Shown in pieces: positions 1 through 7,137 of a stretch of DNA of 12,974 nt. Source of the stretch: Porticoccaceae bacterium UBA1117 (GTDB lineage Bacteria > Pseudomonadota > Gammaproteobacteria > Pseudomonadales > Porticoccaceae). The stretch lies in NCBI GenBank assembly GCA_002313335.1, contig DCBC01000141.1, positions 1 through 12,974 on the forward strand, given 5' to 3'. The position numbers and the translations under genes are program-made. The stretch's first letter is position 1, and every line of letters starts with the position of its first letter. The notes beneath the pieces are model-generated. The model did not search any database and had not been told where the DNA came from. It worked only from the letters and a program-made list of their open reading frames with translations.

Positions 1-483
1 ATCCCCGCGAACCAACAGGATGTGGCAAGACAAACCAACATCAGCGACTAGATTACTACGTTCTTGATCAGCAATTAGCAGTTTACAGCCAGAATCTGTA
101 ACCCCATAAATAAGCTCTTCTGCCTGACATAACGAATTCAGCGCTACGGCTATTGCACCGACTGACGTAATGGCTTGAAAGGCAATGATCCATTCAGGAA
201 AATTGCGCATGCAGATGGCAATACGATCACCTTTTTCAATGCCATAGTCTTCCACTAGACCGCTACCAATGGCGCTGGCTAACGCCCATGTTTCATTGAA
301 CGAGTAGCGCTCCTCTTCAAAGACCAAAAACGTTTCATTACTCAGCGTTTGGGAGAATAGCTCACGAAGACTTGTGGGTGCATTTTTATAGATTCGGCGA
401 TTTCTACCATAGACCTCAGTATTACCCATTTCTAGAGGCATACCAGGTGCTGAAAGAGTTTCTAAGGCTTGTTGACGATCCAT
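1..483 (-). CDS. AMP-forming acyl-CoA synthetase, N-terminal part (truncated by window edge)
   Basis: The gene starts at an ATG at 483 and stays open for 161 codons to the left edge, so only the N-terminal part is visible. The translation shows the class I adenylate-forming pattern: GIEKGDRIAI (residues 81-90), MRNFPEW (92-98) and VGAIAVALN (108-116), which match the early A-domain of acyl-CoA ligases. The ATP-binding TSGTTG-type loop and the catalytic C-terminal domain would lie outside the window. The family couples ATP hydrolysis to formation of an acyl-adenylate and then a CoA thioester in the cytoplasm. An AAAGGA ribosome site (493-498) sits 9 bases before the ATG. The stop of the upstream MFS gene is 29 bp away on the same strand, so the two are probably co-transcribed. 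The substrate (fatty, aromatic or other carboxylic acid) cannot be read from this part. The family call is firm. Confidence 0.88.
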   Translation of the reverse strand, partial: MDRQQALETLSAPGMPLEMGNTEVYGRNRRIYKNAPTSLRELFSQTLSNETFLVFEEERYSFNETWALASAIGSGLVEDYGIEKGDRIAICMRNFPEWIIAFQAITSVGAIAVALNSLCQAEELIYGVTDSGCKLLIADQERSNLVADVGLSCHILLVRGD

Positions 484-512
484 TTTAACATTTCCTTTGA
501 TGCGTTAGACGC

Positions 513-1772
513 TTAATCGAACTGTTTGTCGGAACTTGCGTTACGAAGGTAATAAAACATCCCAAATAAAGAAACAGCTCCGGCAACTTGAAATACCAGT
601 ACCCAAGAGCCGGTCATTTCAAGGATCATACCCGCAGCATAGACCCCAATGATCCCAGGTATAGCCGCAACGGTATTAGTGATACCCATCAAGGTGCCGG
701 CGTACTTGGGTGCTATATCCATGTGGTTAACCACAAAGCCACCGATAGCCGCAGAGCCAAGAATATTGCCTAAGGTCATAATGCCAATAGCCATCCAAAC
801 ACTGTCTGAGTAGCCAACTACCATCATGGCAGCCGCCATACCACCAAGACTGATAGATTGCATAATTTTACGGACCTTTACTACCTTCATACCCCTTTTA
901 ATCATGCGGTCGGCAATACCACCTGAGATATTGTAAAAGAAAAATGAAGTTATAAAGGGAATCATCGTGAACATACCTACGGACGCATAGTCCACGCCAA
1001 GACCCTTGTTAATAAATGTTGGTAGCCAAGTTAGCAAAAGAAAAAGAGACCAGTTGTTACAAAAGTGAGCCACCATTATGGCGCGAATAGCAGGAGACTT
1101 TAATAGGGTTAGTACTGGAGGAGCTGTCTCAGTTTTACTGGGTTTCCCCTCAGATTGTATATAAGCTAACTCCTTTGCAGTGATTTTACTGTGCTCAGTG
1201 GGCTGTGATGATGCTAGTTTTTGCCACGCAAAAAACCAGACTATACCGATTAATCCAAATGAGTAGAAGGCCCACTCCCAGCCGTATTTCTGAACGATCA
1301 AAGGGGTGATTAATAGTGCAAAAACAGTACCCAGAGGAATGCCACTATTTATTGCTCCCATAGCTCGGGCGCGCTCTGATCCTGGCACCCATCGCGCGAG
1401 TAGGGCATATATTGATGGAAAGGTAACCGCTTCACCCATGCCCATCAATATACGATTGAGGATTAAAATACCCAGACCAAAGGATGCTGCGAGGGGTGTT
1501 AAAATAGTGAACAGAGACCAGAGCAATACACCGGTGCCTAGAACCACTTTTGCACCATAGCGATCGGCGAGTGTGCCACCGACAATTTGTAGCAAGAGAT
1601 AACCGACGAAAAAAGACGATAGCACCGTGCCCTGCATCTGTGGACCCCAACCAAACTCCTCAGCCATGGGAATAATAGCCACCGACATATTAATACGATC
1701 TATGTAACAGATAAAAACTGCGAAAGCAGACAGTAAAACCATAAGGTGTCGTTGCTGATTTTTAGCGAACAT
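513..1772 (-). CDS. MFS transporter, SLC17/ACS (anion:cation symporter) type
   Basis: This 419-residue inner-membrane protein has about 12 hydrophobic segments. TM1 carries YIDRINMSVA (residues 23-32), the hallmark of the anion:cation symporter family (DgoT, hexuronate and phthalate carriers, SLC17). MFS motif A is visible as GGTLADRYGAK (65-75), and MGEAVTFPS (111-119) in TM4 holds an acidic residue. From memory, D25 and E113 align with the proton-coupling acids of DgoT; this alignment is not computed. The family imports organic anions with protons or Na+. The ATG at 1772 has an AAGGG site 7 bases upstream. The acyl-CoA synthetase follows after 29 bp, so the likely substrate is an organic acid that is activated after uptake. 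That substrate idea is inference; the family assignment is strong. Confidence 0.9.
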   Translation of the reverse strand: MFAKNQQRHLMVLLSAFAVFICYIDRINMSVAIIPMAEEFGWGPQMQGTVLSSFFVGYLLLQIVGGTLADRYGAKVVLGTGVLLWSLFTILTPLAASFGLGILILNRILMGMGEAVTFPSIYALLARWVPGSERARAMGAINSGIPLGTVFALLITPLIVQKYGWEWAFYSFGLIGIVWFFAWQKLASSQPTEHSKITAKELAYIQSEGKPSKTETAPPVLTLLKSPAIRAIMVAHFCNNWSLFLLLTWLPTFINKGLGVDYASVGMFTMIPFITSFFFYNISGGIADRMIKRGMKVVKVRKIMQSISLGGMAAAMMVVGYSDSVWMAIGIMTLGNILGSAAIGGFVVNHMDIAPKYAGTLMGITNTVAAIPGIIGVYAAGMILEMTGSWVLVFQVAGAVSLFGMFYYLRNASSDKQFD

Positions 1773-1811
1773 AAGAAGACCCTTAGAAGCAGATTATTGA
1801 GCGCTGGAACG

Positions 1812-1824
1812 CTTTTTTATTATA
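1812..1824 (-). promoter_or_regulatory. Putative sigma70 -10 element for the MFS/acyl-CoA synthetase unit
   Basis: On the minus strand, 1824-1819 reads TATAAT, a perfect -10 hexamer, about 47 bases before the MFS start codon. The best -35 match at normal spacing is poor (3 of 6), so either an activator is needed or the match is chance in AT-rich DNA. The predicted transcript start is near 1812. Confidence 0.4.
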
Positions 1825-1992
1825 ATTTTCAAGTCTAGAGTTTACATTGTCTTTAACTACATATGAATAATTCCGGACAAAGTGTTAAAAATTCTACCCT
1901 TAATCAATTATGCTAAGTCACACATCGCGTCATCCCATTAAAATTAATTACCAAAGATCCTAAATTTTGGTTTTATGTTTTTTATTTTCCGT

Positions 1993-2006
1993 TAAAATCA
2001 CCGGCC
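1993..2006 (+). promoter_or_regulatory. Putative -10 element for the Hsp70-like gene
   Basis: TAAAAT at 1993-1998 matches 5 of 6 bases of the sigma70 -10 box and would start transcription near 2005, giving a leader of about 25 bases. No good -35 box lies at 16-18 bases. No convincing heat-shock sigma32 promoter is present: a CCCATTA occurs near 1934 without a CTTGAA partner. The leader also lacks a strong Shine-Dalgarno sequence. Confidence 0.3.
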
Positions 2007-2030
2007 TCTTAGTATTTCAGTGAAAACGTC

Positions 2031-3455
2031 ATGGCACAGAGTATCCCACAAGTAAATCCAACCATCGGTATTGGCATCGACTTTGGCACTAGTAACAGTG
2101 CTGCTGCTATTTATGACGGCGAAGCGGTAGTTTTAGTTAAGCTTGGGCGTGACAACGCTATTATGCCCTCAGCAAATTATCTTGATAAAGACCTAGTTAC
2201 TGAGATTGGTCAGCAGGCGATAGATGACTACATTATGGGTAATCGAGGTAGAACAGTTGAATTGAGTGCGGAACTTTTAGGTGAGGAGAGGACTAGTGCG
2301 GGGGGTAGTGATGGGCCCGCTGGTGAGGGAGATACAAGTAAGGTTTACGGCCAAGCAATTAACGATGTTGGTCTTCCTGGGCGCCTGTTTAGAGGGACCA
2401 AACGATTGCTTGGCAATACTGCGAGTGATCGCACGCTGATTTTTAATCGCCCTTTTCGATTAGTGGCACTGGTGACACCCATATTAGTGGGTATTCAAAA
2501 AGCCCTGCAATCCTCTTTACGTAAATGGCCTGGTGAGATTGCCAACCATGCCTGCATCGGCCACCCTGTTAATTTTGAAGGTAAAGAAGCGCGGCGTAAT
2601 AACGTTGCTATGGAACGTTTGAGTGAGTCTTATGGGTATGCCGGTATTAGTCAGCAAAACTTTTGTCCCGAACCAACCGCCGCGGCAATCAGTTACTTAC
2701 ATAATAACCCTGGTAGTAGTGACCAGCGTATTCTCACTGTCGATTTTGGTGGAGGCACCTTAGATTTTAGTATCCTGCGCCGTAATAATATTAATTTTAC
2801 AGTTGAAGCAACCCACGGTATTGCTCTGGGCGGAGATAGGATCGACCAAACTATTTTTAGGCAACTCGTATTTCCTTTATTGGGTAAGGGTGAGCGTTGG
2901 AGTCGCATAACAGATGGGTTAGCCGTTGATACTTTATTCCCCTTCGGAGATTTTGAAGAATTACTAATTAACTGGCCTGTTAGCTACACGCTCAATCAGA
3001 ACAAATATACGACGCCTGTAATGCAACGAATGGCTGGAAATGACTTAGCAGCAACAAAATTTAGGCGTCTGTATGATCTCATCAAACAAAATTATAGCTA
3101 TCAGGTATTCGAAGCGATAAAGACGTTTAAAGCGGAACTCTCCGAGCAACAATCAGCAGTTCTAGATATTCCTGAGTTAGATATTGAAGTCGAGCTTGAA
3201 CGCTGGGAGTTCGAGTTGATGATTTCTGATTTATTGTTCGAACTAGAGCAGGCGATAACCCTTATCTTAAACAAAGCTGGCCTCTGTTCAGACGATATTG
3301 ATCTGGTGTTGCGCACTGGTGGTTCATCACTAATTCCAGCGGTCAAAGACATCCTCGACAATCAGTTCGCAGGCAAGGTGGTTAAGCATGATCCCTTTAC
3401 CAGCGTAGCTGCTGGATTAGCCATTGCGGACTTCTACGGTTATGGCGAAAAATAA
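2031..3455 (+). CDS. YegD-like Hsp70-family ATPase lacking a substrate-binding domain
   Basis: The 474-residue product has an actin/Hsp70 nucleotide-binding fold. Phosphate-1 is IGIDFGTSNSAAA (residues 14-26), the connect region carries EPTAAAISYLHN (214-225), phosphate-2 is VDFGGGTLDFS (237-247) and the adenosine motif is RTGGSSLIPAVKDIL (428-442). The protein ends about 30 residues later, so the DnaK beta-sandwich peptide-binding domain and lid are missing. Length and motifs resemble E. coli YegD (about 450 residues), a putative chaperone of unknown client. Residues 85-103 form a Gly/Ser-rich, probably disordered insertion. No DnaJ or GrpE gene is adjacent. The gene is divergent from the MFS gene and converges on the cis-prenyltransferase, so it is probably monocistronic. 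Function beyond ATP binding is not established. Confidence 0.88.
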   Translation: MAQSIPQVNPTIGIGIDFGTSNSAAAIYDGEAVVLVKLGRDNAIMPSANYLDKDLVTEIGQQAIDDYIMGNRGRTVELSAELLGEERTSAGGSDGPAGEGDTSKVYGQAINDVGLPGRLFRGTKRLLGNTASDRTLIFNRPFRLVALVTPILVGIQKALQSSLRKWPGEIANHACIGHPVNFEGKEARRNNVAMERLSESYGYAGISQQNFCPEPTAAAISYLHNNPGSSDQRILTVDFGGGTLDFSILRRNNINFTVEATHGIALGGDRIDQTIFRQLVFPLLGKGERWSRITDGLAVDTLFPFGDFEELLINWPVSYTLNQNKYTTPVMQRMAGNDLAATKFRRLYDLIKQNYSYQVFEAIKTFKAELSEQQSAVLDIPELDIEVELERWEFELMISDLLFELEQAITLILNKAGLCSDDIDLVLRTGGSSLIPAVKDILDNQFAGKVVKHDPFTSVAAGLAIADFYGYGEK

Positions 3456-3478
3456 CTAAACGTTACTACACGGTTACT

Positions 3479-4246
3479 TTATTTACCGAAACGTCTGTTG
3501 CGCTGTTGCCATACTCGAATCGCACGCCAAAAATCGATCTTGCGAAAGGCTGGCCAAAAAACCTGGGTAAAATAAAGTTCTGAGTAGGCGCTTTGCCAGA
3601 GTAGAAAGCCAGATAGTCGCTCTTCGCCAGAAGTGCGGATAATAAGGTCTGGGTCTGGCATCCCCTCGGTATAGAGATGATTAGACAGCATATCTTCGTC
3701 AATCGAATCGATGTCTATTTCGCCGGCTTTTATCTGTTCACCAATCTTTTTTACAGCATCAACTATCTCTGCTCTGCCACCATAGCCGATCGCAACATTA
3801 AGTTGAAAACTATCGTGATGCTGAGTCATGCCCTCTACTTTGATAATTTCGTCTTGCATCTCTTTAGAAAAACCATCGCGTCTACCAATGACTTTAATTT
3901 TTACGTTTTCACTTTCGATCAAAGGATCTGTTTGAAGTGTCCTGAATTTATTCAGGATAATACTCATTAACTCTTCTACTTCTTCACTACTTCGCTTGAA
4001 ATTTTCAGTGGAGAATCCATACAGTGTTACGATTTCGACATCGAGCTCTAAGCACCACCGCAAGAAGTCTTCCAGTTTGTCTGAGCCAGCCATGTGGCCT
4101 GCTTTTCGAGTTGCCAGTCCAGCTGCTAAGGCAAACCTTCGGTTTCCGTCAACAATCAATCCAATATGTTTAGGGGCATTGGTGCTCGCCAATTGGCGCC
4201 GCAAGAATTTTTCGTAAATACTGTATAAAAAGGGAGGTACACGCAT
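3479..4246 (-). CDS. uppS: cis-prenyltransferase (polyprenyl diphosphate synthase), archaeal/eukaryotic-like type
   Basis: The product condenses isopentenyl diphosphate onto an allylic diphosphate in cis to make polyprenyl (for example undecaprenyl) or short Z-isoprenyl diphosphates. Numbered from a possible TTG start at 4249, motifs are VDGNRRFA (33-40, catalytic Asp34), YGFSTENFKR (77-86), IGYGGRAEIVDA (154-165) and IIRTSGEERLSGFLLWQ (203-219), then ELYFT. The usual bacterial motif is DGNGRWA; here Arg replaces the second Gly. The N-terminal extension of about 28 residues before KHIG and the SGEERLSGFLLWQ block resemble archaeal enzymes and mycobacterial Rv1086. A GGAAG site lies 9 bases before the ATG at 4246 and 6 before the TTG at 4249; I chose ATG (255 aa). 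It is not beside frr, dxr or cdsA, where uppS commonly sits, so it may be a second, specialised enzyme. Chain length is unknown. Confidence 0.9.
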   Translation of the reverse strand: MRVPPFLYSIYEKFLRRQLASTNAPKHIGLIVDGNRRFALAAGLATRKAGHMAGSDKLEDFLRWCLELDVEIVTLYGFSTENFKRSSEEVEELMSIILNKFRTLQTDPLIESENVKIKVIGRRDGFSKEMQDEIIKVEGMTQHHDSFQLNVAIGYGGRAEIVDAVKKIGEQIKAGEIDIDSIDEDMLSNHLYTEGMPDPDLIIRTSGEERLSGFLLWQSAYSELYFTQVFWPAFRKIDFWRAIRVWQQRNRRFGK

Positions 4247-4342
4247 CAATTTTTACTTCCAAAGACCTTTTTTTATCCCAGCAGGCTTTTCTAAGCATCT
4301 TAGCCGACTAGATATATCTTCAGGAGGATAAACGTGGCCTTA

Positions 4343-4368
4343 GAGCAAAGCAAGGTAAAGCTTAGCTC
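4343..4368. repeat. Imperfect inverted repeat between DoxX and the cis-prenyltransferase
   Basis: GAGCAAAGC (4343-4351) and GCTTAGCTC (4360-4368) pair over 9 positions with one mismatch around an 8-base loop. No T-run follows on either strand, so it is not a clear intrinsic terminator. It lies in the 161-bp gene-free gap and could be a leader structure of the prenyltransferase transcript or chance. Confidence 0.3.
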
Positions 4369-4407
4369 CAGGTCCGTATTCAATAAGAAAGGGTTTTCAG
4401 ATATGGA

Positions 4408-4827
4408 CTAATCGTTACCCTTAATGGCGAAATAAAAGCCAATAGCAATGAGGAATAACTGTTCGCTGGTAAATAATTTTGCAGTTATAAACCAGTCAGC
4501 ATGAGCAATTGAAAACGCCCCAACCATAATGATAACAACAGCTCCACCTGACAATCGGGTAATAAGATGGCCAAGAGAGGGCCCTAGTAAACCGCCAACT
4601 ATAATGCCAACACCAGCAGACACCTCGCCTATGGCAACCATGCTGCTAACTAACTCTGGCGCAGGGATACCAATACTTCCAAACCAGCCGACCATTTTTT
4701 CTGGTGGCAGTGGAAATTTACCGTAACCATGGATAAAAAACGCAATACCTAAACTGAGCCTGAGAAACCAGGGAGCTAATGCAGAGAAGGGTTTAGCTAA
4801 AGAATCTAGAGTAGTGTTGATTTTCAT
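4408..4827 (-). CDS. DoxX-family small membrane protein
   Basis: The 139-residue protein has four likely membrane helices. DoxX-family signatures are LRLSLGIAFFIHGYGKF (residues 22-38), GIPAPELVSSMVAIGE (53-68) and a C-terminal hydrophobic stretch ending FYFAIKGND. The family includes the DoxD/DoxX subunits of archaeal thiosulfate:quinone oxidoreductase and many bacterial proteins of unknown role, some tied to redox stress. The ATG at 4827 has an AGAGG site 9 bases upstream. It stands alone, 140 bp downstream of the FhuD-like gene and 161 bp upstream of the cis-prenyltransferase, all on the same strand. Whether it shares a transcript with either is unclear. No specific substrate can be assigned. 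Confidence 0.82.
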   Translation of the reverse strand: MKINTTLDSLAKPFSALAPWFLRLSLGIAFFIHGYGKFPLPPEKMVGWFGSIGIPAPELVSSMVAIGEVSAGVGIIVGGLLGPSLGHLITRLSGGAVVIIMVGAFSIAHADWFITAKLFTSEQLFLIAIGFYFAIKGND

Positions 4828-4967
4828 AATAATAAGCCTCTAAAAATTAGTTTTAATACAAAGACTAGCCAGCGGTTAGATCAACACCTGGCCTCCCTCC
4901 GCTAGTGTAAATCATTTTTTAGACAATTCAGTTTAGATTATGATAACTGTGAGCTATTCCACACAAA

Positions 4968-5885
4968 TCATAAATTTAGTAAAGTTTTAGTAACGGATTC
5001 AGCAATATACAACACTGATATTGCACCGCCATAGGACCAAGCGGGATCTGTATAATAAAAACGCTGCTGCTTAACTAATGGCAAGCTTTGCCAATCAGAT
5101 CGATTAAAAATAGCATCATTATCATGGGGTTTGAAGCACATTAAATAACCCTCTTTTATAGCTGATAGTTTTGAAATACTCACTTCGGCTTCACCCCAGG
5201 TTGAACCTTCCACCTCATATTCACTCTCTATGCCGAGTAACTTAAGAGCATATTGAGGCATACTGTTGTGACCATAGAGTAAGAGTTTTTGTCTTGCACT
5301 GAAGCGGCAGGTTGTCACTTTGGGTAAATCGCCAGCGAACTGTTGTTGTAGCTGTTTTTTTAACTCTAGGATACGACGATCCATAAATGCTAACTTCTGC
5401 TCGGCTAACGGAACTTTTTGCATTAACTCAGCAATTTGCAAAAATCGTTTACGCGATTTTTTACCATTAGTACGGTATCTCGGGCTAAAGCTATTGTAAT
5501 AATTCACTCGCGCGAACAATGAAAATGCTCGTGCGAGGTCACGTTGTTTAGTTCCAAGAATAACCACATCTGGGGCTAACAGTTTTACTGTGTTTAGAGA
5601 AGGCGTCATACGCTTACCAATATCAGTAACGCTATCGGGAAGTTCAGGTTGCCTAACAAAGTGTCGATAGGACTCGATTTCAGGCGCACCTAAGGGAACC
5701 ACGCCAAGCTCTAATAGATTTTCTAAAACACTCCAATCGGTAACCACAAGTCTCTGGGGTGGCGTCTCAAACCAATGCTTACCAAAGGTATCGGTTATTT
5801 GGTAAGGAACAGCGGCAGTTGGATTAGCAAACGTAGCCATTACTAGGATAGCGATGAGAGTAAAAGTGCGAGCAACCCTTCCCAT
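4968..5885 (-). CDS. Secreted FhuD-like iron-siderophore binding protein without ABC partners
   Basis: The 305-residue protein begins with a signal peptide (hydrophobic residues 8-20, likely cleavage after A25) and has no lipobox cysteine, so it should be a soluble periplasmic protein. The body follows the class III (helical-backbone) binding-protein fold of E. coli FhuD: WSVLENLLELGVVPLG (51-66), ELPDSVTDIGKRMTPSL (81-97), GHNSMPQYALKLLGI (205-219), GSTWGEAEVSI (227-237) and a C-terminal WSYGGAISVLYIAES. R92 and W230 appear to align with FhuD residues that contact the hydroxamate siderophore; the second-site Tyr is not obvious. This alignment is from memory. No FhuB or FhuC homologue is next to it. 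The ATG at 5885 starts 4 bp after the MFS stop, so it is the last gene of the oxidase operon. The true ligand could be another chelate or heme-like compound. Confidence 0.8.
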   Translation of the reverse strand: MGRVARTFTLIAILVMATFANPTAAVPYQITDTFGKHWFETPPQRLVVTDWSVLENLLELGVVPLGAPEIESYRHFVRQPELPDSVTDIGKRMTPSLNTVKLLAPDVVILGTKQRDLARAFSLFARVNYYNSFSPRYRTNGKKSRKRFLQIAELMQKVPLAEQKLAFMDRRILELKKQLQQQFAGDLPKVTTCRFSARQKLLLYGHNSMPQYALKLLGIESEYEVEGSTWGEAEVSISKLSAIKEGYLMCFKPHDNDAIFNRSDWQSLPLVKQQRFYYTDPAWSYGGAISVLYIAESVTKTLLNL

Positions 5886-5889
5886 AAAT

Positions 5890-7137
5890 CTAAGGCCTTA
5901 TGGATTGAGGGCGTGTTTGTTGGGGCGAATAGCGTCTTGCGGCCAGCAAAAAGCACAAACCAAGCAACATAATCGCACTAATGACAAATAATGGCGTTGT
6001 AAAACTACCGGTCATCTCAGCTATAGTACCGGCTAGAATTGGCGACAGAATTTGCGCAATGCAGTAGGAAAAAGTCAATCTGGCCATCACTTGTGTCGCT
6101 CGAGCCCCATAAATGTGACCGATAGTGCTGAGTGTTAATGATACGATGCCCATAAAGGTGAAGCCGAATAGCATTGCAGCGATGGCAGTAGTTTCGACTG
6201 AATTGGTTAGAGCCAAACAGATATTTCCGACGATATTTAGAATAAAAGCCAATCTTAGGGCATCTAAACGACCAATCCGGCGAGCCAATCTATCCCAAAT
6301 AAGAGGTGCGGGGGTAGCGGTGATCCCAACTAATAACCACATTTTTGCACCAAGTCCTTCCAGAGGTTGGAGTTCAGCGATAAGAGACGTGAAGGTGACA
6401 TTAGTGGTATTGCTAAATCCGGCACAAAAGTAGGCGCATTGCATTAATATTAGCCATCTAGCCGGAGGTATTTTAATAATAGTATTGAGATTAACATCTC
6501 TATCACGAGACATTTCCAATTCACGCTCTTTGGGTCGGGGGAGTAAGAACATTGCGGGAATCAGTAACACTGCCGCCACCGTTGCCAACGTAATCCATTG
6601 CATTCGCCAATTGAGGTTCAGCCACGTTCCTATTCCAGAACTATCAACAATGATGGCGCTACACATAATCCCGATACCAATTCCGGCGAAGTGCAACCCC
6701 AGCTCACTTTTATAGCCATTGTGATTTAACCAGTTAAGAATCAAACCCGTTCCCAGCATAAAACTAGTTGCAGAGGTGATGCCGGCAAAGAAACGACTTA
6801 CATACCAAATTAAGCTGTGGTCCAAGGCGGCCATAAATCCAGTTGCGATGACTGAAACGACTAGACCGTAGCGATAAAAAAAGTCTTTAGTACGAAGATC
6901 GGTAATTAGCCAAACTATAAATAAGCCAACGATGTAACCAATATAATGCCAGCCAGCTAGCCAGCCTGCGAGACTCTCACTGACACCGAGTTGATCTTGC
7001 ATTACAGGTAACATCGGGGTGAACGAATAACGCGCTATACCCATGCTGAGTATTAGTGCACAAATACCAGATACCAGAACTGCAATTCGATTTGCTTTGA
7101 CCAAAACCCGCACCCCTTTGAGGAAGAAATTACTCAA
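5890..7137 (-). CDS. YbfB/YjiJ-family MFS transporter
   Basis: This protein of up to 415 residues has about 12 membrane helices. The N-terminal helix with LILSMGIARYSFTPMLPVMQ (starting at residue 28), followed by SLAGWLAGWHYIGYIVG, is the signature of the YbfB/YjiJ (DUF1228-type) MFS group, whose substrates are unknown. The open frame begins at a TTG at 7137 whose TTGA overlaps the SCO stop by 4 bases, which suits translational coupling. The local Shine-Dalgarno is weak (AGGCAGG directly before TTG). A second candidate is the TTG at 7104, with AGGGG 8 bases upstream, giving 404 residues. The stop lies 4 bp before the FhuD-like gene. Placement between a copper chaperone and a siderophore-binding protein suggests metal or metal-chelate transport, but that is inference from context only. 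Confidence 0.85.
   Translation of the reverse strand: MSNFFLKGVRVLVKANRIAVLVSGICALILSMGIARYSFTPMLPVMQDQLGVSESLAGWLAGWHYIGYIVGLFIVWLITDLRTKDFFYRYGLVVSVIATGFMAALDHSLIWYVSRFFAGITSATSFMLGTGLILNWLNHNGYKSELGLHFAGIGIGIMCSAIIVDSSGIGTWLNLNWRMQWITLATVAAVLLIPAMFLLPRPKERELEMSRDRDVNLNTIIKIPPARWLILMQCAYFCAGFSNTTNVTFTSLIAELQPLEGLGAKMWLLVGITATPAPLIWDRLARRIGRLDALRLAFILNIVGNICLALTNSVETTAIAAMLFGFTFMGIVSLTLSTIGHIYGARATQVMARLTFSYCIAQILSPILAGTIAEMTGSFTTPLFVISAIMLLGLCFLLAARRYSPQQTRPQSIRP

Noticed and set aside
1800..1818. AGCG/CGCT hairpin followed by six T residues on the plus strand
   Set aside because: The stem is only 4-5 bp and no plus-strand gene lies upstream for it to terminate.
1930..1945. CCCATTA resembling a sigma32 -10 element before the Hsp70-like gene
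   Set aside because: No CTTGAA-like -35 box lies at the required distance.
3466..3702. Minus-strand open frame of 78 codons overlapping the cis-prenyltransferase in another frame
   Set aside because: The overlapping frame encodes conserved prenyltransferase motifs, so this one is a shadow.
4868..4906. Inverted segments around CTAGCC and CTGGC upstream of DoxX
   Set aside because: Pairing needs a bulge, the stems are 3-5 bp and no T-run follows; it is too weak to call a terminator or riboswitch.
6125..6433. 102-codon open frame on the plus strand
   Set aside because: It lies opposite the YbfB/YjiJ-like MFS gene, shows no domain or ribosome site and looks like a coding shadow.
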